Below, one piece after another: positions 15,667 through 22,665 of a stretch of 33,130 nt of DNA. The stretch covers positions 1 through 33,130 of the forward strand of contig VGTJ01000046.1 in assembly GCA_016874775.1 (NCBI GenBank), written 5' to 3'. Position 1 is the stretch's first letter. Each line of letters begins with the position of its first letter. The notes under the pieces are model-generated. The model did not search any database and was not told the origin of the DNA. It saw only the letters and a program-made list of their open reading frames with translations. A program made the translations under genes and the position numbers. The stretch is from Deltaproteobacteria bacterium (GTDB lineage: Bacteria; Desulfobacterota; Binatia; Bin18).

Positions 15667-17220
15667 ATGAGTTGGCAGCGCGAAATCGATGGTATCGAGC
15701 GACGCAAGCAGCTTGCGCAGGAGCACGGCGGCGCTGAGGCGGTGACGCGTCAGCATGAGCAAGGTCGCCTCACTATCCGTGAGCGTGTTGTTGGACTTAT
15801 CGATGCGGCTTCCTTCCGCGAACAGGGGCCCATTGCTGGACATGCAGACATCGATGAGCAGGGGCAAATCCACACCTTTACGCCAGCGAACTATGTGTTA
15901 GGTGTTGGCAAGATCGATGGGCGATTGTGTGTGGTTGGTGGCGAGGATTTCACTGTCCGTGGTGGATCGCCGTCGCCTGCCGGATTACGCAAGAGTGTGT
16001 TTGCTGAAGAAATGGCGTTGCGATATCGCCTACCGTTGATTCGCTTCCTCGAAGGTGGTGGCGGCAGTGTTCCACGTGGCGATGGCAAAAGTGGTGGTGG
16101 CGGTGAGGCCGTGAATGCCCCGCCGCGCTTCATGTCGATCATGCAAGTCATGGGAACCGTGCCAGTTGTGTCAGCCGCGATGGGCGCTGTCGCTGGTTTG
16201 CCCGCGGCACGGTTGGTTGCCTCGCATTTCTCCATCATGACCAAACACACCTCGCAAGTGATGATTGGCGGTCCGGCGTTAGTGGAGCGTGCGTTTGGCC
16301 GACGTCCGACCAAAGAGGAACTGGGCGGACCAGACGTTCATTTGCGCAGTGGCGTTGTTGACAATGTCGCTGATGATGAGGGGGGTGTGTTCGTGCAGAT
16401 TCGCCGCTTCCTGAGTTATCTGCCGACTAATGTGTGGGAGGCAGCACCGATAACACTCAGTGATGATAGCCGTGATCGGCAAGCACCAGAACTATTATCA
16501 ATTATCCCCCGCAATCGTCGTCGTGCCTATGCCATGCGTCGACTTATTGAATATGTAGTCGATCGGGATTCCTTCTTTGAATTGGCCGCTTTGTATGGGC
16601 CGTCGCAGATTACAGGCCTAGCCCGACTCAATGGCCATGCGGTGGGCATCTGGGCCAATGATCCTGCGTGGTATGCGGGGTCGATGACCGCTGATGGTGC
16701 ACAGAAAGTGCGACGTTTTATTGACCTGTGCGATACCTTCCACCTCCCGATTGTTTGCTTCGTTGATGAGCCTGGCTTCATGATTGGTCCTGAGGCTGAG
16801 CAAACCGCGACCATTCGTCACGGTACAGCGACGCTCTTTGCCGTGATGCAATCCACGGTGCCGTGGGCATCAGTGATCGTACGCAAAGTCTATGGCGTTG
16901 CTGGTGCTGCGCATTTTGGTCCTGGGGGTATGGTGTTTGCCTGGCCCTCAGCGGAAAGTGGCGCGTTACCACTGGAAGGTGGCGTAGCGGTTGCTTACCG
17001 CCGTGAGATCGAATCTGCACCTGATCCTGAAGCCAAACGACGAGAGATCGAAGAACGCTTAGCAAGCCAGCGCAATCCGTATGCAAAAGCTGAGGCGTTC
17101 GGAGTAACCGACCTCATCGACCCCCGCCACACCCGACCGACGCTCTGTGATTGGATTGACTTGACCCAACCTCAGCTGCAAACCCATCGCGGTCCGCGGG
17201 CGTATACGATGAGACCGTAG
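15667..17220 (+). CDS. Acyl-CoA carboxylase beta subunit (biotin-dependent carboxyltransferase)
   Basis: This 517-residue protein has the two crotonase-like halves of acyl-CoA carboxyltransferases, which move CO2 from carboxybiotin to an acyl-CoA. The N-half shows GQGRLTIRERV-like 'EQGRLTIRERVVGLID' (about 31-46), the FTVRGGSPSPAG loop (about 98-109) and a Gly-rich GGGGSVPRGDGKSGGGGEA oxyanion region. The C-half has 'GPEAEQTATIRHG' and GVAGAAHFGPGGMVFAWPSA, where methylcrotonyl- and propionyl-type enzymes place the second oxyanion hole. Divergence from propionyl-CoA carboxylase suggests a different acyl-CoA. No biotin carboxylase or biotin carrier gene is in the window. The ATG at 15667 has no Shine-Dalgarno sequence and follows the inverted repeat immediately. 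Confidence 0.88.
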   Translation: MSWQREIDGIERRKQLAQEHGGAEAVTRQHEQGRLTIRERVVGLIDAASFREQGPIAGHADIDEQGQIHTFTPANYVLGVGKIDGRLCVVGGEDFTVRGGSPSPAGLRKSVFAEEMALRYRLPLIRFLEGGGGSVPRGDGKSGGGGEAVNAPPRFMSIMQVMGTVPVVSAAMGAVAGLPAARLVASHFSIMTKHTSQVMIGGPALVERAFGRRPTKEELGGPDVHLRSGVVDNVADDEGGVFVQIRRFLSYLPTNVWEAAPITLSDDSRDRQAPELLSIIPRNRRRAYAMRRLIEYVVDRDSFFELAALYGPSQITGLARLNGHAVGIWANDPAWYAGSMTADGAQKVRRFIDLCDTFHLPIVCFVDEPGFMIGPEAEQTATIRHGTATLFAVMQSTVPWASVIVRKVYGVAGAAHFGPGGMVFAWPSAESGALPLEGGVAVAYRREIESAPDPEAKRREIEERLASQRNPYAKAEAFGVTDLIDPRHTRPTLCDWIDLTQPQLQTHRGPRAYTMRP

Positions 17221-17244
17221 ATATGTGAAAAATAAAGGGAATCG

Positions 17245-17294
17245 CCTCGAAATACTAATTGCAAACAAATTAGGAGTAAATTAGTATTTCGAGG
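17245..17294 (+). promoter_or_regulatory. Perfect 16-bp palindrome directly before the Fic gene (candidate operator or leader hairpin)
   Basis: CCTCGAAATACTAATT (17245-17260) is the exact reverse complement of 17279-17294, which ends two bases before the ATG at 17296. The 18-base spacer contains TAGGAG (17271-17276). AAATTAG occurs twice directly (17267-17273 and 17278-17284). As DNA it could be an autoregulatory site. As RNA the right arm would bury the GAGG next to the start codon. Confidence 0.65.
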
Positions 17295-17295
17295 T

Positions 17296-17724
17296 ATGGA
17301 CATTCCCGTTCGACCGCCAACATTGGCGGATGTCTTCAAAAACATTGAAGATCCAGTTCATGCGCGAAGGTTTGCCGAGGTTCTTACCCGTCGCATCGGT
17401 GCTGCGCCTAGCGGCAAATATCGCCATTGGGACACGTTACGACACATTCAACCGCCAGAAGGGCTCTCTTCGGATGAGTGGTGGGCTGGCGTAAAATTCG
17501 CCCGCTATTCGTCTCGCCGAGAAGTGCCCTTGTTTAAGGATAAGAACGGGCGCGCTTTTTTCTACACGCTCGCCGATCCGGTGCTGGAAATGTTGCATGA
17601 GATCGATCGAGACGCGAGTGGACACATCTCTGTCGATGGTCAGATTGCTAACCCGCAGACAAGAGGTCGCTACATCCAGAACTCGCTCATTGAAGAGGCG
17701 ATTACCTCAAGCCAGCTTGAATGA
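17296..17724 (+). pseudogene. Fic-family protein, N-terminal part only (C-terminal Fic domain missing)
   Basis: The 142 residues match the N-terminal region (DUF4172-like) that precedes the catalytic domain in Fic/AMPylation proteins. The end, 'YIQNSLIEEAITSSQLE', is the inhibitory-helix segment normally followed directly by G-A-x-T-T and then by the HPFxxGNGR active site. Here a TGA follows the Glu, and nothing in the next 40 bases resembles Fic. The adenylyl-transfer domain is therefore lost, probably by a deletion with an end point near 17722. The fragment keeps a perfect palindrome at its start, which suggests the 5' region is undisturbed. It is convergent with the AbiEii-type gene, whose stop is 38 bases away. 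Confidence 0.75.
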
Positions 17725-17761
17725 ATTTCGCCCTGATAGAGAGTAGGGGAGCCATGAACAA

Positions 17762-18424
17762 TTAGTGAGTGGGCTTTATACGGTCAAGTATGTCGTCACG
17801 AAGTTTTAAAGAGAAGCTGATCAACTCTTCCAGTGAAATTGTACGGATCATCCGTGGCAAAATTGCGAGCTGCGCGACCTCGGCAATGAGTGAAGCCCAG
17901 ACAAACGGGTCCAAGCCCGTATCTTTTTGCTGACCCAGGCGGAGGAGTTCGAAAATATCGAACTGATGCTCCTTCTGAATGAAGAAAAGGTCGACGTAGT
18001 CTTTGGCGTCAAGCCGTCCCAAGATGGCGCACACTTTATTGACAGCGATGTTGTTCATCGAATCAATCATCAACGCATCGATGGATGCTGGTTCACCGAC
18101 ACGAAAAGAGACATCGACCACGAAATCCACTTTGAGTTCTCCGTTGAGTTCGTAGCGAAGAAACCCTGGGCTTCTTTGTAACGCTATGACACTGAGGCCC
18201 AGGCGGTCTGCGGTCATGCGCATGAGTTCCGGGATGCTATCGAGGGAATTTTGATGGGTGAAGAAATCCAGATCATCGGAATAGCGATGTTTGAGATAGA
18301 ATGCGGCCAGAGCTGTTCCGCCTGTCAAATAAAAATGCTCACGGAACCAGGGATCGCTAAAAAGTGCAACCAAAACATTCCGCTGCAAAGAGGTAAGAAT
18401 GTCGGTGTTTACTGTGTCGTCCAT
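17762..18424 (-). CDS. AbiEii/AbiGii-type nucleotidyltransferase (putative toxin)
   Basis: This 220-residue protein carries the polymerase-beta-like signature of AbiEii toxins. FYLTGGTALAAFYLKHRYSD (31-50) supplies the GG nucleotide-binding turn, and the metal-binding Asp pair follows (Asp51 and Asp53 in SDDLDFF). A third acidic strand is LKVDFVVDVS, and 'NKVCAILGRLDAKDYVDLFF' matches the K...R...KD..DL helix of the family. AbiEii enzymes inhibit growth by transferring nucleotides to tRNA, and they serve as toxins in abortive phage infection. The start at 18424 overlaps the end of the upstream gene by 16 bases, which suggests translational coupling. No obvious damage is seen. It may also be a solitary nucleotidyltransferase of unknown target. 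Confidence 0.85.
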   Translation of the reverse strand: MDDTVNTDILTSLQRNVLVALFSDPWFREHFYLTGGTALAAFYLKHRYSDDLDFFTHQNSLDSIPELMRMTADRLGLSVIALQRSPGFLRYELNGELKVDFVVDVSFRVGEPASIDALMIDSMNNIAVNKVCAILGRLDAKDYVDLFFIQKEHQFDIFELLRLGQQKDTGLDPFVWASLIAEVAQLAILPRMIRTISLEELISFSLKLRDDILDRIKPTH

Positions 18425-18687
18425 CGTTTGAGTGCGTACTCCCAGCGTGCCTTTATTTCTGAGGGGAGCCGGAGTTGTGCAAAGCTTTGGCGAATTGTGT
18501 TGAGGTCGAGATACTGACAGACCTCGTCAAAGCGACATTCGCTGAGAATCCTCTCGATCAGCCAGCGTTTCAAAGGCGAAAGCGCCTCTTGCGCGAGGAT
18601 CTCCCGGACTTGAGCTTCGTCCAAATCGTAGTCCCACAGAAAGCGCGGCTTTTGCGTACTGTGGGCTGAAGAAGAATCTGCTCTCAT
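18409..18687 (-). CDS. Small partner of the AbiEii-type gene (DUF6922-like, putative antitoxin)
   Basis: This 92-residue protein is encoded directly before the AbiEii-type gene and overlaps it by 16 bases. Its body 'FLWDYDLDEAQVREILAQEA' followed by a helix ending 'ERILSECRFDEVCQYLDLNTI' resembles DUF6922. That family's short proteins have the pattern FWD.D...L......III.RVL..G....W, and they pair with nucleotidyltransferase genes. It lacks the winged-helix domain of classical AbiEi antitoxins. By position it is the expected antitoxin, but this is inferred. The start chosen is the ATG at 18687; no good Shine-Dalgarno sequence is visible, and an upstream extension to 18771 runs through a palindrome and is less likely. 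Confidence 0.7.
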   Translation of the reverse strand: MRADSSSAHSTQKPRFLWDYDLDEAQVREILAQEALSPLKRWLIERILSECRFDEVCQYLDLNTIRQSFAQLRLPSEIKARWEYALKRWTTQ

Positions 18688-18730
18688 CAACAAAACTGTA
18701 AGGGAATTGGGTATGCAGGGCAAGTCGGAA

Positions 18731-18750
18731 GGGCGTAGCATGCTACGCCC
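18731..18750. repeat. Perfect 20-bp palindrome GGGCGTAGCATGCTACGCCC
   Basis: The sequence is self-complementary over 20 bases. It lies between the convergently placed end of the MDR dehydrogenase and the start region of the putative antitoxin. It resembles dispersed REP-type palindromes seen in many environmental genomes. It could act as a hairpin at the end of a transcript, but no T-run follows. Confidence 0.7.
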
Positions 18751-18760
18751 CTTGCGAAGA

Positions 18761-19771
18761 TTAGATGGCAATCACAATCTTGCCAAAGTGTGCGGCACTT
18801 TCCATGAGTTTGATTGCCTCGCGGGCTTCTTTGAACGGATACACACGATCGATCACTGGCTTGGTCTTGTGGATCGCCATGGCGCGATTCATATCGTCGA
18901 ACATTTCGCGTGAGCCGACATAGACGCCTTGAAAGCGAATGCCTTTGCGTAACACCGGCATGGGATCAATCTGTCCGCTGAAACCAGTGAGCACGCCAAT
19001 CAGGCCGATTGAGCCGCCGACCCGGACGGCACGGAACGACTTTTCTAACGTCCCCGGACCACCGACTTCAGAAATATGATCAACGCCAGCACCATCTGTG
19101 AGGCGTAACACTTCTTTATCCCAGTCAGGCGTAGTTTTGTAATTGATCGTTGCCCAAGCGCCAAGTTCTTTGGCTCGTGCGAGCTTCTCGTCGCTACTCG
19201 ATGTGATAATCACTCGCGCGCCAGCCATGACTGAGAACTGCAAGGTGAAAATCGATACACCACCGGTGCCTTGGACCAGAACCGTATCGCCTGCTTTAAT
19301 TGGACCCTTCGGGAATAAGTCTTGCCATGCTGTGACTGCTGCACAGGGAAGGGTGGCTGCGTCTTCGTAGGTCATGTAGTCAGGAATGCGCACCACTCCT
19401 TCTTCACTCAACACCACTTGTTCGGCGAGCATGCCATCAATCGGGCCGCCGAGCGCAGAGGAAAAGTGATGAGCTTGGATATCCCCAGCCAGCCAGTTCT
19501 GGAAGAAAATGCTAGCAACCCGGTCACCGACCTTGCAGCGCGTGACACCTGGCCCGACTTTGATCACTTCACCCGCACCATCAGAGCAGGGAATCCGTGG
19601 CGTTTGGATACCCATGGCGCCGCCGTTTTTGACCGTCATGTAGTCACGATAGTTGAGGGACGAGGCTTTCACCCGCACGACGATTTGTCCATGTCCGGGA
19701 GTTGGGTCAGGACGGTCAGCAAGTTTCAAATTATCAATGCCAGAAGGTTCGCGAATTTCGTAGACTTTCAT
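18761..19771 (-). CDS. Medium-chain dehydrogenase/reductase, quinone-oxidoreductase-like (zinc-free)
   Basis: This 336-residue protein has the two-domain MDR layout. The N-terminal GroES-like part includes SSLNYRDYMTVKNG (37-50) and PCSDGAGEVIKVGPGV. The Rossmann part carries VLVQGTGGVSIFTLQFSVMA as its dinucleotide loop. The Cys/His/Glu ligands of catalytic-zinc alcohol dehydrogenases are not present (Asn at the 'LNYRD' position), so it should be an NADPH-dependent quinone oxidoreductase or enoyl reductase. AAGGAGGAC lies just upstream of the ATG at 19771. No membrane segment is seen. The neighbour on the divergent side is the ThDP enzyme, with a REP element between them. The substrate is unknown. 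Confidence 0.88.
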   Translation of the reverse strand: MKVYEIREPSGIDNLKLADRPDPTPGHGQIVVRVKASSLNYRDYMTVKNGGAMGIQTPRIPCSDGAGEVIKVGPGVTRCKVGDRVASIFFQNWLAGDIQAHHFSSALGGPIDGMLAEQVVLSEEGVVRIPDYMTYEDAATLPCAAVTAWQDLFPKGPIKAGDTVLVQGTGGVSIFTLQFSVMAGARVIITSSSDEKLARAKELGAWATINYKTTPDWDKEVLRLTDGAGVDHISEVGGPGTLEKSFRAVRVGGSIGLIGVLTGFSGQIDPMPVLRKGIRFQGVYVGSREMFDDMNRAMAIHKTKPVIDRVYPFKEAREAIKLMESAAHFGKIVIAI

Positions 19772-19847
19772 TGAGTCCTCCTTAGTTCCACTCTTTTCTC
19801 TATTTCTATAGGCATCCTAGTTGAAATGGAAACACGAGAGACCCACA

Positions 19848-19933
19848 CCACCCTTCGACAAGCTCAGGGTGTACGGGGTAGAGATTGCACTCGTTAAGTT
19901 TTTTCCGTTCATGCTGAGCCTGTCGAAGCATGG
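19848..19933. repeat. REP-like imperfect inverted repeat (CTTCGACAAGCTCAGG family)
   Basis: The arms 19848-19876 and 19905-19933 are 29 bases each and pair at 23 positions. They contain CTTCGACAAGCTCAGGGTG on the left and CATGCTGAGCCTGTCGAAGC on the right, a palindromic pair found widely in environmental bacterial genomes. A shorter relative ends the amidohydrolase gene at 11812-11848. The rest of 19772-20128 holds no gene that I can support. Confidence 0.8.
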
Positions 19934-20128
19934 TTGGCACTCACACGGCACGTTTCATTTAGGAGACCTATATCTCTGTTTCTCTATCTCTGTCTGCTTG
20001 CCTTATGAGTTTGTACTGTGGTGGAAATTGCGGCGTTTGCCAAGGGAGTGCGCCCTCTTTGGCATTCGTCCTCCAGTGTGCTAGCGTCGCCAACGAAATC
20101 AGCGTGGATAAAGAGGAGCGCGAGGGAC

Positions 20129-21742
20129 ATGGCGAAAACATCCGAAGCGATCGTTCAGGCACTAAAGGAAGCTGGAATTACGACTATCTTTGGGATTCCC
20201 AGTATTCATAACATCGGATTGTATGACGCCATCCGTCGCGATGGCTCGTTTCGCCATATCGTCTGTCGTCACGAGGCAGCTGCAACCCACATGGCCGATG
20301 GCTATGCGCGTGCCAGTGGTGGGATCGGCGTGATTATTTCATCAACCGGCCCAGGTGCAGGTTTTACCCTCTCTTCGTTACAGGAAGCCTCTGGTAGTTG
20401 CTCGCCGGTGGTGATGATGACATCAAACATCGACGCCGCCAAAATTGGTCAAGGGCTAGGCGTGTTGCATGAACTCGAAGAACAGACTTCACTGTTTCGT
20501 ACAGTGACGAAACAGACATTTTCGCTCCGCGCGAGCGATGACCCATACGCGACGATGACGAAAGCATTGAAACTCACTCGTAGTAACCGCCCAGGCCCGG
20601 TCTATGTCGAAGTGCCGCATGATCTATGGGCCAACGAGGTGACGATCGCTCCGGTGTCACAACGAGATGGACAAACACCGGCATTGCCTGCACGTCTAGA
20701 CGAAGCCGTGTCTTTGCTGCGTCGAGCAAAACAGCCGGTGATTTTCATTGGCACCGATGCCGCGCGTGCGAACCTATCCGCTGATATTACCGCGCTGGCT
20801 GAAGCGCTGTCTGCACCAGTGGTAGGAAGTACTGCAGCGAAAGGCGTAGTTGCTGAAGACCACCCGTTGTCGTTTGGTAATGCGGCACGACGGATGGTGG
20901 TAAAAGACATCGTGCCGCAGTGCGATGTCGCCCTAGTGATCGGGACGCGTTTACGTGAAGTCGACGCTAAGCGTCGCGGTCTCGCACTCCCTGAGACCGT
21001 CATCCATGTCGATTGGGACGAGCGCTGGATCGGCAAGAACTTTCCGACCAATGTTCCGCTCGTCGGTGATATTCGTGCGATTACCACTGAGCTGCGTCGT
21101 CAACTCGAAGGTGAACCCTATGCCGGACAACGGCAAGCGCGAGTTGCCGAGTGGCGTAAACAGACCGATGCAGAATTGGCGCAAGTGCGCAAAGAGTTGC
21201 ATGAAGTCCGCTATCTCGACACCCTGCGGCAGATTCTGCCGCGCGATAGCATGCTCGTTGGTGATAATACCCAGCTTGCTTATTGGGCTGAATATTTCTA
21301 TCCGTCGTATCAAGCGAATGGTGTAATTGCCGCCAAAGGTTCAGGATTGCTGGGCTTTAGTTTTCCTGGAGCGATTGGTGCCAAAGTCGCGCGTCCGACA
21401 AAGCCAGTCGTTGGCATCATTGGTGATGGCGGGTTTATGTATACCGCGCAGGAGTTAGCGACCTGTGTGCGCCATAAGATTGGCTTTCCGATGATTGTGG
21501 TGAACGACAATGCATACGGTGTCATTGGCTACTTGCAACGCACGGCTTTTCAGGAGGAGTATGAGGCGAAGCTGACGAATCCGGATTTTGTGGCGTTTGC
21601 CAAGTCGTTTGGCGTGGCAGCGACGCGGGTGAATTCTCCCGAAACTTTGGGGAAAGCTCTGGAAAACGCACTGGCGTCGGGAGAGATGCATTTGATTGAG
21701 CTGCAGACGACGATTGCGGCACCGCCATTTGGGAAGTATTGA
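20129..21742 (+). CDS. Thiamine-diphosphate-dependent enzyme (acetolactate synthase-like)
   Basis: This 537-residue protein has the three domains of the acetolactate synthase/benzoylformate decarboxylase group. The activating Glu is Glu49 in RHEAAATHMADGYAR. The ThDP and Mg2+ motif is GDGGFMYTAQEL starting at about 432, closing with VVNDNAYG near 455. The middle domain (about 185-330) has a Rossmann-like 'PVIFIGTDAARA' stretch as in enzymes that bind or once bound FAD or a nucleotide. It may be a 2-oxoacid decarboxylase or a carboligase; the true substrate is not evident. The ATG at 20129 is preferred because GAGGAGCGCGAGGGAC precedes it; the reading from 20018 has no support. No small regulatory subunit (IlvH type) accompanies it, so true acetolactate synthase is less likely. 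Confidence 0.88.
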   Translation: MAKTSEAIVQALKEAGITTIFGIPSIHNIGLYDAIRRDGSFRHIVCRHEAAATHMADGYARASGGIGVIISSTGPGAGFTLSSLQEASGSCSPVVMMTSNIDAAKIGQGLGVLHELEEQTSLFRTVTKQTFSLRASDDPYATMTKALKLTRSNRPGPVYVEVPHDLWANEVTIAPVSQRDGQTPALPARLDEAVSLLRRAKQPVIFIGTDAARANLSADITALAEALSAPVVGSTAAKGVVAEDHPLSFGNAARRMVVKDIVPQCDVALVIGTRLREVDAKRRGLALPETVIHVDWDERWIGKNFPTNVPLVGDIRAITTELRRQLEGEPYAGQRQARVAEWRKQTDAELAQVRKELHEVRYLDTLRQILPRDSMLVGDNTQLAYWAEYFYPSYQANGVIAAKGSGLLGFSFPGAIGAKVARPTKPVVGIIGDGGFMYTAQELATCVRHKIGFPMIVVNDNAYGVIGYLQRTAFQEEYEAKLTNPDFVAFAKSFGVAATRVNSPETLGKALENALASGEMHLIELQTTIAAPPFGKY

Positions 21743-21745
21743 AAG

Positions 21746-21829
21746 ATTGAGCCATCGGGTCATCGAGCCATTGAAGAAGTACCGTTTTTTCTCAATGACC
21801 CGCTCACCCGATGATGCAATGACCCGATA
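21746..21829. repeat. Word-iterated inverted repeat (ATCGGGTCAT / ATGACCCGAT)
   Basis: ATCGGGTCAT (21754-21763) is the exact reverse complement of 21819-21828. The left arm repeats GAGCCAT and TCATCGAGCC variants, the centre contains a T-run (21785-21790), and the right arm repeats ATGACCCG. It follows the ThDP enzyme stop at once and could end its transcript. Confidence 0.7.
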
Positions 21830-21847
21830 AAAAAGGAGGGACTTGTG

Positions 21848-22492
21848 ATGATGCGTTTTTCTCTTATGGGGTCTATTGTCGTAGCGTTGAGTGTGGTCAA
21901 CACAGGATGTGACTCTGGATCGCATGGTCCAGGCCAAGAGGTGAAGAATGAGAGTCCTCCTGCAGTATCGGCACCTGCGCCCTCAGCCGCAGCACCTGCA
22001 GCGGTTCCAGCCGCACCTGCTGTAGCGAAACCACGTAAACCACCAAAGGAGACACCAGACGAGGCACGTAAACAATTAGAGACTCTTGGGTTAGCTTATG
22101 AACCAAAGGTGTTTTTCGATAGTGCTTCAAAAGGAAACGCTGCCGCAGTAGAGCATTTTCTGGCTGCAGGTATGGCTCCTGATACGCCTGGAGATAGTAA
22201 GTGGACTGCGATGATGTATGCCGCAGAAAAGAATCAAGTGGCGGTGATTCAGGCGCTACTCGATGGCGGTGCAGATGTGAATGCGCGGGATCAAGAGGGT
22301 AATATGGCTCTTACTTGGGCCGCAAATGAGGGGCACGTCGATGCTGCGAAAGCATTGATTGCTGCTGGCGCGGAGATTAATACGCCAAATACAAATGGTG
22401 CGACTCCACTTACACGGGCAACGCTCTATAAACGTGATGCTGTCGCCGCAGTGCTCAGAGAGGCCGGTGCGACAGATCCGAGACGAGAGTGA
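21848..22492 (+). CDS. Exported ankyrin-repeat protein, possible lipoprotein
   Basis: This protein is about 214 residues long. A signal sequence (MMRFSLMGSIVVALSVVNTG) is followed by Cys at about 21, so the segment is a possible but imperfect lipobox. A linker rich in Ala and Pro (about 35-65) comes next. Three to four ankyrin repeats fill the C-terminal half (about 95-210). They show the typical 'G...VV..LL..GAD.N..D..G..AL..A...G' spacing, for example QALLDGGADVNARDQEGNMA. It likely binds a partner protein in the periplasm or on the outer membrane. AAGGAGGG precedes the start cluster GTG-ATG-ATG; the first ATG (21848) is taken. It is alone between two repeat-filled gaps. Confidence 0.8.
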   Translation: MMRFSLMGSIVVALSVVNTGCDSGSHGPGQEVKNESPPAVSAPAPSAAAPAAVPAAPAVAKPRKPPKETPDEARKQLETLGLAYEPKVFFDSASKGNAAAVEHFLAAGMAPDTPGDSKWTAMMYAAEKNQVAVIQALLDGGADVNARDQEGNMALTWAANEGHVDAAKALIAAGAEINTPNTNGATPLTRATLYKRDAVAAVLREAGATDPRRE

Positions 22493-22530
22493 GGAACGAG
22501 GGGAAGGATTAAGGACCGGGTGAAGAAGAT

Positions 22531-22618
22531 AGAATAGAGGAGGCAGGAGGTAGGAGAAAAAAGGGAAAACTTTACTGCTCTCATTCTACCTTCTACCTCC
22601 TCCATTCTACATTCTTTG
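22531..22618. repeat. Word-iterated inverted repeat (AGGAGGTAG / CTACCTCCT)
   Basis: AGGAGGTAG (22545-22553) pairs with CTACCTCCT (22593-22601). AGAATAG and GGAGG words on the left are mirrored by repeated CATTCTAC on the right (22582-22613). The centre is A-rich. It lies between the ankyrin gene and the FAD oxidase. Confidence 0.65.
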
Positions 22619-22665
22619 CCTGTTTAGTCCCTTTGATCGCGTACGCTACAAAGAGAGGAAGGAAT

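Noticed and set aside
18688-18771. N-terminal extension of the putative antitoxin to 18771
   Set aside because: The extension reads through a perfect palindrome, and the extra residues show no family character.
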